A stretch of 64,000 nucleotides of DNA from contig OZ234495.1 in assembly GCA_965153455.1 (NCBI GenBank), positions 62,001 through 126,000 on the forward strand, read 5' to 3'. This DNA is from Sphagnum compactum. Its lineage: Eukaryota > Bryophyta > Sphagnopsida > Sphagnales. The notes under the pieces were generated by a model, which worked only from the letters and a program-made list of their open reading frames with translations, was not told where the DNA came from and ran no database searches. Each line of letters opens with the position of its first letter. The first letter of the stretch is position 1. A program made the translations under genes and the position numbers. Positions 45,986 through 55,388 of this stretch are shown piece by piece.

Positions 45986-46620
45986 TTTGTAATTCCTTTA
46001 AGAGGGATGGATGAATTCATACATGGATGTATAATAATGACAAATTGATGAATGACATTGACCATACATGAATTTTAATTGGATGTCTTTCATCCATTAC
46101 ATCTAATATTTGTTTACAAATGAATGTCAATCCATTCATGAGGGATAATCTTCAATCATCAACAAATGGATGAAAGGGATATTCATCCATGCATGAATGA
46201 AAGATTATGTCCATCCATGGTAATTGAATATCATTCATCCATTATATATGACAGTTGCCTACAATTGGATGACCTCCATCCATGAGTGACATCCATCCCA
46301 TGATGAATATATTTCAATCATGAATGAATGGATGAAAAACATTCATCCTTGCATGAATGACATATGTCCATCCATAGTAGTAGGATATCATCCATACTTT
46401 ACAAATGACATTCTTTAACACCTAATGACTTCCACTACTAATCAATTTCATTCATCCTTGATGGATAGATGTCATTTGTCCATCCATGGTGCACATGAAC
46501 CAATCAATCACAAGTATGTACATCCTTTTATACAATACATCCATATTATCATACATTTGGTGTATCTTATTTGTTTTCAAATTGATGAATGTCATCCTAT
46601 GCATGGACAACAATAAATGC
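45986..46620. repeat. Degenerate ATCCATTCATG-rich repeat region
   Basis: Dense clusters of CATCCAT, ATGAATG and GGATGAA on both strands. Longer degenerate units (GGATGAA...ATTCATCC.TGCATGAATGA...GTCCATCCAT) are seen at least twice, near 46168-46220 and 46330-46380. Many short palindromes. Confidence 0.7.
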
Positions 46621-47706
46621 ATGATTTTAAATCAACATTGACCTATTGTCTGGGGCACATTCTATGTCCTCAGAATCTTTAAATAAACCCTAGGTTAAAA
46701 TGCAAACATATATTCTTCCTTCTACATTTATGGCTACACAATGAAAATCAAAGATAGAAACATGGTGAGTAACCCTAATTTTTCCTTTCACTTTTGGCAA
46801 ATGAAAACATAGAAAAATAATTGATTTTCAATTGTTTGAGATTAAGTTTCTCCTCTTGGCAAAATTTTGCCTAAAAAAGACTACCCATGGGTACTCTGAA
46901 TTTCCAAGTGGGGACCATTTCCACAATTTTCATTGGTTTCGAAACTATGTAAAACATTTTTGCAAAAACAAACTCCTTTTAAAACTACAAGGTATGATTT
47001 GTGCCAAAAGAATCCCCCCTACAAACTTGGGGTTCTTCCCTTCTTCCCATTGGTCCATTGGCCTCTCGTATTCAAACATCTGAATATTTCATACACAAAA
47101 TTCGGTTCCAAATGGATTTGGTGTCAAAATATGGTCAAACCAACATTAATTAAAGTGTCCATCTAAGAGGATTTCAGAGCCTATTAGGTGGATAGTAGTG
47201 ATGACATCCGAAAAGGGAAAAAAACACTAAAGAATCAAGGCCTATGAGTGTTGTTTATTTTGAAAATGGCTACTTCAATAATTTTTATTGACCCATAACC
47301 CATGTAGTTGTAATATTTTGAAATAAAAATTCCTTAATTTGACTTTCGAAATCCAATAAGGGGTACTTCCCCAACTTATGGTTGCCAAAAAAATTCGGTG
47401 CATATTATTTGAGTCCCAAAATTTCGTTAATTTTCTCCAAAAATTATGTTAGTTTTGTCAAATTTAATTTATTTTAGTTTAATTTAGCCAAGTTTAAATT
47501 AACTTAGTCAAGTTGAATTTAATTAGACCAACCCTAAACCCCCCCTCCCTAGTCACTCAACAATGAATAAAAAGTTTCAAGAGAAAACTAAACCCCCTCC
47601 CCTCCTCCTTCCACATGTCAAATGAAAGAGAAAAAAAAACATTAACCTCCACCCCCTTGCCCCCTCAAAAGTAAAAAAATTATAAAAAATAAATAAATCA
47701 AGCCAC
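46621..47706. other. AT-rich DNA, no feature seen
   Basis: Intergenic. The last part (about 47540-47706) is A-rich with C runs and leads into the dispersed repeat. No coding support. Confidence 0.5.
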
Positions 47707-47935
47707 ACCCCCTCCCCCTGAACAATAAAAAATAAATTAAAACAACTCACCTTCCCCCCTTCAACAGTAAAAAATAGTTTACAAAAGTTACAAATAGTAA
47801 AAAAAGTAACAAAAAGTAAAAAAAAACAGCCTCCCACTACACTAAAACAGCCTGTCATTACACTGGGTTTTTTGTGGTCAAATAGCCTCCAGCCTCTATC
47901 TTTATGAATGCAGTGTGAAAAACATATGTATAGGT
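47707..47935 (+). repeat. AT-rich dispersed repeat, copy 2
   Basis: Same orientation and same right-hand end as 40994-41313 (CATATGTATAGG). It lies about 6.6 kb away, with small ORF copy 2 between the pair. The two could be the ends of one old element or two independent copies. Confidence 0.7.
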
Positions 47936-48031
47936 TTCTGCTGGACATTACGTTCAGCTATACTCCTTGCATCAACTCATGTGAGCACCAAATGTTAAAT
48001 TCAAGATAAACACATGCCACATGACCCAGAA

Positions 48032-49043
48032 TGTCGCAACCCTAGCTTTGGGCCCGGGACCAAAGGCAAAGGGGTTATAAGGTTGCGGGTCAAGAGGAAG
48101 CCCGGGAGTTAAACCAAGAGGTTGCTCGGGAGTTAAACCAAGAGGAAGCCCGGGAGCCAAGGCAAGAGAAAGCCCGGGAGTCACATCACACTCCCGGGAG
48201 TGTAAGAAAGTGTGAGGGAGTGTGAGGGAGTGAACACTCACACTCCCAAGGCAACTCCCACTTTGGGGAGATGGAGTCCCGGTGGACTCCCGAAACTTCA
48301 GAGAGCAATTGCAGGTGTCAAACCTCAATGTCTTGTGGCGTTCTTTATATCATTGGAAAGCTCTTGAAGCGTAGATATCTAAAGTGGGCTCGCATAGCTC
48401 ATTTGGACATCTGAAACACAAGTTATGGCCAAAAGAAGGATCGGGAGTCGAATTCCCGGGAGTCTGCCAGTTTTGACTCCCGACCACTAAAAGTCGGGAA
48501 TCGACCCGAAATACTAGGCTGCAGAGGACGTGCCACATATCGTTGGAAAGCTCTCGACGAGAGCTACAACTTTGCTTCAGACCGCATCGCGATCCGAGGT
48601 CTGCTCGCAAAGTTATGGGGCTCCAAAGTCGCGGGAGTCGCATTTGGCGCGATTTCGGGACTCCCACGCGGGAGTCCCGGGAAAAATAGCCATTTGGATG
48701 TAGCCTCCGTGGAGAGCTGCAGAGTATACTATAAGGGGGAAGGTGGTGGCTTCCCCCAAGTCCGGGCCGTGGTGAGTCTTGTGTGTCCGTGTTGCCCGTG
48801 GCTCGTCCTAGCACCAAAGGTGCTCCAACTATGCACTAACCACTTTGTGTGGGTTGTGTGCAGGCCCGTGTGAGTGAATAAGCTTGTCAATTCTTCCTAG
48901 TCTATCCCGGGACTTCTAGCACACCCCTCTCACCCCCCCCTCTAGTGCTAGAAGTCGAGAGCGTGCTCCAAGTTCCAACTCCTTCCGCATTGCCACATAC
49001 TTGGACCCTCAAGTGGGTCCACTAGGAACTTGGGAGTGCGTCA
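48032..49043 (+). mobile_element. 5' LTR of the young element
   Basis: 1012 bp, TGTCGCAACC to GTGCGTCA. It contains four 24-bp tandem units at 48091-48186, a GAGTATACTATAAGG core-promoter candidate near 48720, and a GGGACTCCC-ACGC-GGGAGTCCC inverted repeat near 48657-48680. Confidence 0.95.
48091..48186 (+). repeat. Four 24-bp tandem units in LTR U3
   Basis: Units follow CAAGAGGAAGCCCGGGAGTT plus AAAC, with 1-5 differences each. The same array is at 54431-54526 in the other LTR. Its position upstream of the TATA-like site fits a promoter-distal enhancer array, by inference only. Confidence 0.88.
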
Positions 49044-49045
49044 CT

Positions 49046-49057
49046 TGGTATCAGAGC
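49046..49057 (+). promoter_or_regulatory. Primer binding site (initiator-Met tRNA)
   Basis: TGGTATCAGAGC two bases after the 5' LTR, complementary to the initiator-Met tRNA 3' end. Confidence 0.93.
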
Positions 49058-49092
49058 TCCGGTGAGCTCGATCCACTTATTGGGGAGTTCCG

Positions 49093-50496
49093 ATGGCACC
49101 AAGGAAGACCCGCAAGCTAGTCCAAGAGCCCGTGGTGGAAGAACCCACCCAAGACCTAGATGTTCCTCCCGAAGCTATGAGGGAGGAGGAACAAAACCAT
49201 TCCGAAGATGAAGAAGACCGTGTTAGCCTTGAGGAGCATGAAAATGAAGAGGAGCAACCTAATGCGGTGCTCTTCACCCCGGAACAATTGGAGGTCTTAC
49301 TCAAAATGAATAGGCCCGATTTTAGTGAATTGGTTGAGGCCCTCAAGGGAGGCTCATCCAAAAGTGTGGGGTTCAAGCCCGCTAGGCCCGGGAACTTTGA
49401 TGGGGCCCGGGATCGGAAAGTTGTGGATGCTTGGCTTGCGGAAATGGAGGACTACCTTCATGCCGCCAAGGTTGGTCGGCATTCGGCCGTGGAACTTGCC
49501 CAATCCTATTTGAAGGGCTATGCCTCCACATGGTGGAGGACGGTGAGGCAAGAAGAAGGGAAGACCCATGGCTACACATGGGAATTCTTCAAGGAGCGTA
49601 TTGAGTTGGAATTCATTCCCAAGAATTCCGACTACATTTCAAGATGCAAACTCCGTGACCTTGAGAATGGGAGCAATGACAACTTGCGCCAATATGTGAG
49701 GGCTTACTCCGAACTCATGCTTGAGATTCGACATATGCATGAGTTAGACCGGGTGTGCCACTTTGTGATGGGACTTCCCACTTGGGCCAAACGCAAGCTT
49801 GAGGAGAATTGGCCCACCTCACTAACCGAAGCCATCATGAAAGTGGAAGGCTTTTCGGATGTTGGGCGTGGTGAGAAGTCCGGATTCAAAAGGGATAACA
49901 AGTTCCCTCATAAGAAGGCACGCCATGAAGGGGAATGGAACCGAGGCCAAGACACCTCAAAAGGGGAAAAACCTAAACAATTCCAAGGCTCGGGTTTTAA
50001 ACCCAAGGGAAATTTTGTGAAGAAAGGGGCTCCTTTCAAAGGGAGCCAACCCAAAGGAGATGTTAGTGGCAAACCTAAGGGAACATGTTTCAATTGTAAT
50101 GAAGTGGGCCATTACTCCAAAGATTGCCCCAAACCCAAACCGGGGAGTGGGGCTTCTAAGGTAATTGCCCTCACCTCCCACCTAGCCGAAGGTGAATGTA
50201 ACCGCCTTATTTTCTTAAAAGGGAAAGTTTCTAAGCGGGAAGTTTTATGTCTTTTGGACACAGGCGCTTCCCACAACTTCATAACCCAAGAAAGTGCCCA
50301 AAGAATGGAGCTCCGGTTGGAGGAGCTCAAGGCACCCATAGAGGTGCATTTTGCGGATGGGATTCCCCATCCCACCAAGTTGCAAGCAAGAGATGTGCCG
50401 CTCCAATTGGGGAATTGGAGAGGCAAGGTGGATTTGTTAGTCTCCACCTTAGGGGGGCATGGATTGCATTTTGGGAATGGAGTTCATCACACGTAA
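49093..50496 (+). CDS. Chromovirus Gag-protease frame
   Basis: 467 codons. Gag forms the cytoplasmic virus-like particle and the protease matures the polyprotein. An acidic N-terminus (residues 15-60) precedes the capsid-type gag domain (about 95-245; [32 protein letters not shown]). A basic Lys/Gly linker (260-330) leads to the CCHC zinc knuckle (C332, C335, H340, C345) and the aspartic protease motif [10 protein letters not shown] (D389). The frame runs off at residue ~455 because a G run at 50452-50457 has one extra base compared with sister copies, and it ends at TAA 50494-50496. The ATG at 49093 is the first after the PBS and matches other copies (MAPxK). Confidence 0.93.
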   Translation: MAPRKTRKLVQEPVVEEPTQDLDVPPEAMREEEQNHSEDEEDRVSLEEHENEEEQPNAVLFTPEQLEVLLKMNRPDFSELVEALKGGSSKSVGFKPARPGNFDGARDRKVVDAWLAEMEDYLHAAKVGRHSAVELAQSYLKGYASTWWRTVRQEEGKTHGYTWEFFKERIELEFIPKNSDYISRCKLRDLENGSNDNLRQYVRAYSELMLEIRHMHELDRVCHFVMGLPTWAKRKLEENWPTSLTEAIMKVEGFSDVGRGEKSGFKRDNKFPHKKARHEGEWNRGQDTSKGEKPKQFQGSGFKPKGNFVKKGAPFKGSQPKGDVSGKPKGTCFNCNEVGHYSKDCPKPKPGSGASKVIALTSHLAEGECNRLIFLKGKVSKREVLCLLDTGASHNFITQESAQRMELRLEELKAPIEVHFADGIPHPTKLQARDVPLQLGNWRGKVDLLVSTLGGHGLHFGNGVHHT

Positions 50497-53400
50497 CAAT
50501 GTGCTCATAGAAGGGCACAATAGGCTAGTTAGGATCCCATCCAAGAGTGGGATTGTGCGGGTGAAGGCACATGAAGTGCCTAGTGTGGGTGAGACCACCA
50601 TCCACTTGATGTTGGGAAAGAACTTGGAAAAAGAATGTGGGGGAGGCTACGGCATGTTATGTGTGATGCGGGTGTTGGATGAGTTTGAACCAAAGGAGGC
50701 CACCAAGGTGGTGAGCCCCCACAAGTGCATCAAGCAAGTGTTAGAGGAATTCCCGGATGTGATGCCCGAAGAGTTGCCCGACGAGTTGCCCCCGAGAAGA
50801 CAAGTGGACCATGCCATTGAGGTGGTCCCGGGAGTGGCACCTCCCGCTAAGGCCCCGTATCGAATGAGTCATGAAGAGTTAAAAGAGCTCAAGGTTCAAC
50901 TCGAAGAACTCCTTGCAAAGGGATACATCAAGCCTAGCAAGTCACCATATGGGGCGCCCATCCTTTTTGCTCACAAGAAGGATGGGACTTTGAGGATGTG
51001 CGTAGATTATAGAGCCCTCAACAAGGTGACGGTGAAGAATCGGTACCCATTGCCTCGGATTGATGACTTGTTTGATCGGCTTTCGGGAGCCAAAGTGTTT
51101 AGTAGGATTGACCTACGTTCGGGATACTACCAAATTCGAATTGCACAAGGGGATGAAGAGAAAACCGCTTGCCGCACAAGGTATGGTTCATATGAATTCT
51201 TGGTGATGCCATTTGGGCTCACCAATGCACCCGCCACATTTTGCACCCTCATGAATGACATTTTCCGAGAGTGGCTTGATGATTTTGTGGTCGTCTACAT
51301 AGACGACATTTTGATCTATAGTAGCTCCTTGGAGGAGCATGCGGAGCACCTTCGTAAGGTGTTCCAAAGGTTAAAAGAAAACAAGTTGTATGCCAAGTTC
51401 GAGAAGTGTGAGTTTGGAGTCTCGGAGGTGGACTTCCTTGGGCATAGGATCACCCAAGAAGGTTTGAAAATGGATGACCACAAGGTGAAAGCAATCTTGG
51501 ATTGGGAACCACCTAAGTCCGTTCCCGCCTTAAGGTCCTTTTTGGGATTGGCTTCTTATTATCGCAAGTTCATCAAGAACTTTGCAAAGATAGCCACACC
51601 TTTGACAAACCTTTTGAAGAAGTCATCCGGGACTTATGAATGGGAGGAGGCATGCAATGAGGCCTTTGAGACTTTGAAAGGCATTTTGGTGAAGGCGCCC
51701 GTGTTGAAGTTGCCCGATTTTGACAAGGACTTTGAGATCCATTCCGATGCGTCCGACTTTGCCATAGGAGGAGTCCTAGTGCAAGATGGAAGGCCGGTGG
51801 CCTTCGAAAGCAAGAAGTTGAATGAGACGGAGCGAAGGTGGCCAACCCATGAAAAGGAAATGTGGGCCGTGATACATTGTCTCAAGACTTGGGGCCATTA
51901 CATAGGTTCCAAAGATGTGGTGGTGTGGACCGACAATGTCACCTTGAAGTACTTCGCAACTCAACCAAAGTTGTCATCAAAACAAGTGAGATGGCAAGAC
52001 ACATTGGCTTTGTTCAATGTGGACATTCGGCATAAGCCCGGGAAGGAAAATGTGGTGCCGGACGCATTGAGTCGGAAACACCAACTCAAAGTGGTGTATG
52101 TGGGAGAAACAAAGTTCCAAAAGGATGTTCGACTTGGGAGCCGTCGGGATGAATTTGCCAAGGAAAGGAAGCAAGACATTCAAAAGGGGATCAAGTCCCA
52201 CTTCCACTTGCGAGATGGACTTTTGTGGTATAAGCAAAGTCGGCTCTATGTTCCAAAAGGGAGGCTAAGAGATGTGCTTTTGAAGGAATGCCATGATGGG
52301 CCCCTTGCGGGTCACGGTGGTGCAAAGCGCACCACCACATTCCTCAAGAAGTCCTATTATTGGCCCAACTTGAAGGAGGATGCGGAGGAATACGTGAAGA
52401 CTTGCTTGACTTGCCAACAAAACCGGGCACTCAATAAAAAGCAAGCGGGATTGTTGCGACCGTTACCCATTCCGGAAGGGCCGTGGGAAAGTGTCTCCAT
52501 GGATTTCATGGTGAGTTTGCCACCATCAAAGGGGTTTGATGCGATCATGGTGGTGGTGGATCGGTTTAGCAAGATGGCACATTTCATTCCTACCAAGGAT
52601 AGTGCCACGGCCCAAGAGACGGGAAGGTTGTTCTTCACCCACGTGTTCAAGCATCATGGCCTCCCAAAGGACATTGTGTCGGACCGAGACCCCAAGTTCA
52701 CAAGCAAGTTTTGGAGAGCCTTGTGGAAGCGCATGGGGTCCGAGCTCAAGATGAGCACTTCCTTTCGGCCTCAAACGGATGGACAAACCGAGAGGGTGAA
52801 CTTGGTGATCCAACAATTCCTAAGGAATTATGTGGCAGCGGATCAACAAGATTGGGTGGACCATTTGGAGTTGGCCGAATTTTGTTACAACAATTCGGAG
52901 CATTCGGCAACGGGGGCCACCCCATTTCAAATGGTGACGGGCAAGTCACCAATTGTGCCCACAACTTGGGTTGGGCAACCCCCAAGTGATGCAAGTGAGG
53001 AAGTGCCCATGGTCACACAACTTGATGAAGAAAGGCGACGCTTGTGGGAGATGGCCAAGGCCAATCTTGAGAAGGCGCATAAAAGGTACAAGAGTTTTGC
53101 GGACAAGTCCCGTCGAGAGGTGAATTTTGAAGAAGGGGATGAAGTATGGTTGAACATCAAGAACTTCCGGTTGCCCGAAGGATTGAGCCATAAGTTCTTG
53201 GGCCCATATGCGGGTCCATTCAAAGTGTTGGAAAAGAAATTTCCCGACACTTACAAGTTAGAACTACCGGAAAATCTCAAGGTTCATCCCATATTTCATG
53301 TTTCGCTTTTGAAGCCGGTCGTCCGTGATGCCTCAAGGCCCGATCGAGAGCACAACTCAAGGCCCCCTCCGGATTTGGTTCATAATGAACCGGAATTTGA

Positions 53401-53584
53401 AGTGGAGGCCGTGCTCAAGTCAAGGCAACTAAAGGGGCAAGAGCGGGAGTACTTGGTCAAGTGGAAAGGATACCATCCAATAGAGGCATCTTGGGTGAAT
53501 GAGTCCGACATGGAACATGCCCAAGAAGCCATAGAAGAATTCCACAATAGACCGGCTAAAAGGCAAAGGAAACATAGAGCGTGA
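50459..53584 (+). CDS. Chromovirus Pol frame: RT, RNase H, integrase, chromodomain
   Basis: 1041 codons from the first in-frame ATG, which is probably not a true start: the frame is the continuation of gag-protease after the +1 shift. In order: end of protease (1-60); RT about 130-330, with [20 protein letters not shown] and YIDD (280-283); RNase H about 420-540, with [18 protein letters not shown] and TDN; integrase zinc domain H612, H619, C649, C652; catalytic core D682, D742 and E778 with 35-residue spacing; GPYAGPF at 915-921; chromodomain about 979-1030 ([18 protein letters not shown]), keeping aromatic residues F980, W1002 and Y1005 at cage positions. In the family the chromodomain directs integration to marked chromatin. 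All catalytic residues are present. Confidence 0.93.
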   Translation: MDCILGMEFITRNNVLIEGHNRLVRIPSKSGIVRVKAHEVPSVGETTIHLMLGKNLEKECGGGYGMLCVMRVLDEFEPKEATKVVSPHKCIKQVLEEFPDVMPEELPDELPPRRQVDHAIEVVPGVAPPAKAPYRMSHEELKELKVQLEELLAKGYIKPSKSPYGAPILFAHKKDGTLRMCVDYRALNKVTVKNRYPLPRIDDLFDRLSGAKVFSRIDLRSGYYQIRIAQGDEEKTACRTRYGSYEFLVMPFGLTNAPATFCTLMNDIFREWLDDFVVVYIDDILIYSSSLEEHAEHLRKVFQRLKENKLYAKFEKCEFGVSEVDFLGHRITQEGLKMDDHKVKAILDWEPPKSVPALRSFLGLASYYRKFIKNFAKIATPLTNLLKKSSGTYEWEEACNEAFETLKGILVKAPVLKLPDFDKDFEIHSDASDFAIGGVLVQDGRPVAFESKKLNETERRWPTHEKEMWAVIHCLKTWGHYIGSKDVVVWTDNVTLKYFATQPKLSSKQVRWQDTLALFNVDIRHKPGKENVVPDALSRKHQLKVVYVGETKFQKDVRLGSRRDEFAKERKQDIQKGIKSHFHLRDGLLWYKQSRLYVPKGRLRDVLLKECHDGPLAGHGGAKRTTTFLKKSYYWPNLKEDAEEYVKTCLTCQQNRALNKKQAGLLRPLPIPEGPWESVSMDFMVSLPPSKGFDAIMVVVDRFSKMAHFIPTKDSATAQETGRLFFTHVFKHHGLPKDIVSDRDPKFTSKFWRALWKRMGSELKMSTSFRPQTDGQTERVNLVIQQFLRNYVAADQQDWVDHLELAEFCYNNSEHSATGATPFQMVTGKSPIVPTTWVGQPPSDASEEVPMVTQLDEERRRLWEMAKANLEKAHKRYKSFADKSRREVNFEEGDEVWLNIKNFRLPEGLSHKFLGPYAGPFKVLEKKFPDTYKLELPENLKVHPIFHVSLLKPVVRDASRPDREHNSRPPPDLVHNEPEFEVEAVLKSRQLKGQEREYLVKWKGYHPIEASWVNESDMEHAQEAIEEFHNRPAKRQRKHRA

Positions 53585-54371
53585 TGAGGACATCACCTTT
53601 CTTTTAGGGGGCGGAAAGTTACACAAATGTACCAAATCAAGTTGTAAGTGAAATAAAGGCTAAAAACTTCCGAGAGATTGCATCACAAACATAATAGTAT
53701 GTTAGAAAAGGGGGCGTTGTCAAGTGGCATGGACAAATGGAACTTTCTTGCGTAAGCCCAAATCAAAATCGGACTCCTACTTGGGGGCTAGGAGAAATCT
53801 TGGTCCCAAAAGAGGAGGCAAACAAGGTGAGCTTGCGGGGACGTGCACATGCCCAAAGTGCATCCCAAGGGGTTGGTTGGTAGTGGCGGCCAACGCGGGA
53901 AGTCATGACCCCGTTCGTGTACTATAATCGCGTATCTTGGGACTTAGGCTTTTGCAAAGCCTAAACGTCGCTTCTCGTACCTTGATAAGCATACCTTTAG
54001 GAAAGGCTTGATTGTTGTGATCAAGGCGCAAGATTGGGAAAGGAGTCATGTCAAGTAGCTTAGGTCAAGATTAGGCTTGGCTTGAGTTCCTCATGAGGGG
54101 AAGGTTGAAAGAATGGCCTCCCAAATGAGGGCTTCGTCAATTAGGCTAGTTAGGTCTTTTGACGAAGCGATGGAGGGTTTCTATTGAGACACCCTTGGAC
54201 TTGCCAAGAGAGTGTTGGAAGCTTGGGGACGCCTAAGTTAGCTTGAGGCAAGGTCCGGCCGCAAGGAGTCGGCATTTGATGGCCAAGGATCCAAAAGAAA
54301 GCAATTGCAATTGTTGAAAGAAATTCTAAGTGTCAATGAGGACATTGACCTCTTCTTCTAGTGGGGGAGAG
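53585..54371 (+). mobile_element. 3' UTR and polypurine tract of the young element
   Basis: Starts with the GTGATG-AGGA-CATCAC stem overlapping the stop codon and ends with AGTGGGGGAGAG (54360-54371) just before the LTR. It carries a 67-codon frame (53724-53927) listed separately. Confidence 0.88.
53724..53927 (+). CDS. Possible short accessory frame in the 3' UTR
   Basis: 67 codons ending ANAGSHDPVRVL, with a Cys cluster CTCPKC and a basic stretch (ARRNLGPKRGG). The C-terminal half is readable in the copies near 35580-35697 and 12300-12426 despite many substitutions, but the N-terminal half shifts frame between copies. The copy near 28400 is broken. It may be a conserved noncoding element that happens to be open. 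No family recognised. Confidence 0.25.
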   Translation: MAWTNGTFLRKPKSKSDSYLGARRNLGPKRGGKQGELAGTCTCPKCIPRGWLVVAANAGSHDPVRVL

Positions 54372-55383
54372 TGTCGCAACCCTAGCTTTGGGCCCGGGAC
54401 CAAAGGCAAAGGGGTTATAAGGTTGCGGGTCAAGAGGAAGCCCGGGAGTTAAACCAAGAGGTTGCTCGGGAGTTAAACCAAGAGGAAGCCCGGGAGCCAA
54501 GGCAAGAGAAAGCCCGGGAGTCACATCACACTCCCGGGAGTGTAAGAAAGTGTGAGGGAGTGTGAGGGAGTGAACACTCACACTCCCAAGGCAACTCCCA
54601 CTTTGGGGAGATGGAGTCCCGGTGGACTCCCGAAACTTCAGAGAGCAATTGCAGGTGTCAAACCTCAATGTCTTGTGGCGTTCTTTATATCATTGGAAAG
54701 CTCTTGAAGCGTAGATATCTAAAGTGGGCTCGCATAGCTCATTTGGACATCTGAAACACAAGTTATGGCCAAAAGAAGGATCGGGAGTCGAATTCCCGGG
54801 AGTCTGCCAGTTTTGACTCCCGACCACTAAAAGTCGGGAATCGACCCGAAATACTAGGCTGCAGAGGACGTGCCACATATCGTTGGAAAGCTCTCGACGA
54901 GAGCTACAACTTTGCTTCAGACCGCATCGCGATCCGAGGTCTGCTCGCAAAGTTATGGGGCTCCAAAGTCGCGGGAGTCGCATTTGGCGCGATTTCGGGA
55001 CTCCCACGCGGGAGTCCCGGGAAAAATAGCCATTTGGATGTAGCCTCCGTGGAGAGCTGCAGAGTATACTATAAGGGGGAAGGTGGTGGCTTCCCCCAAG
55101 TCCGGGCCGTGGTGAGTCTTGTGTGTCCGTGTTGCCCGTGGCTCGTCCTAGCACCAAAGGTGCTCCAACTATGCACTAACCACTTTGTGTGGGTTGTGTG
55201 CAGGCCCGTGTGAGTGAATAAGCTTGTCAATTCTTCCTAGTCTATCCCGGGACTTCTAGCACACCCCTCTCACCCCCCCCTCTAGTGCTAGAAGTCGGGA
55301 GCGTGCTCCAAGTTCCAACTCCTTCCGCATTGCCACATACTTGGACCCTCAAGTGGGTCCACTAGGAACTTGGGAGTGCGTCA
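54372..55383 (+). mobile_element. 3' LTR of the young element
   Basis: 1012 bp, same length as the 5' LTR with one base difference noticed (G at 55298). It ends GTGCGTCA before the CAGAA target duplication. Confidence 0.95.
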
Positions 55384-55388
55384 CAGAA

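Larger units (their letters stand above)
48032..55383 (+). mobile_element. Nearly intact young chromovirus (Ty3/gypsy) element
   Basis: A 7352-bp element bounded by CAGAA target duplications (48027-48031 and 55384-55388), with two 1012-bp LTRs differing by one base by eye (A 48958 versus G 55298). It has PBS, gag-protease frame, RT-RNase H-integrase-chromodomain frame, 3' UTR and PPT. One +1 frameshift in the protease region is the only coding break I see. RT sequence around [14 protein letters not shown] resembles the Tekay/Del side of plant chromoviruses, but the clade needs a tree. Confidence 0.95.

Noticed and set aside
50459-50496. Overlap of the two frames of the young element as a designed gag/pol overlap
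   Set aside because: Sister copies have one continuous frame here, so the overlap comes from a one-base insertion.
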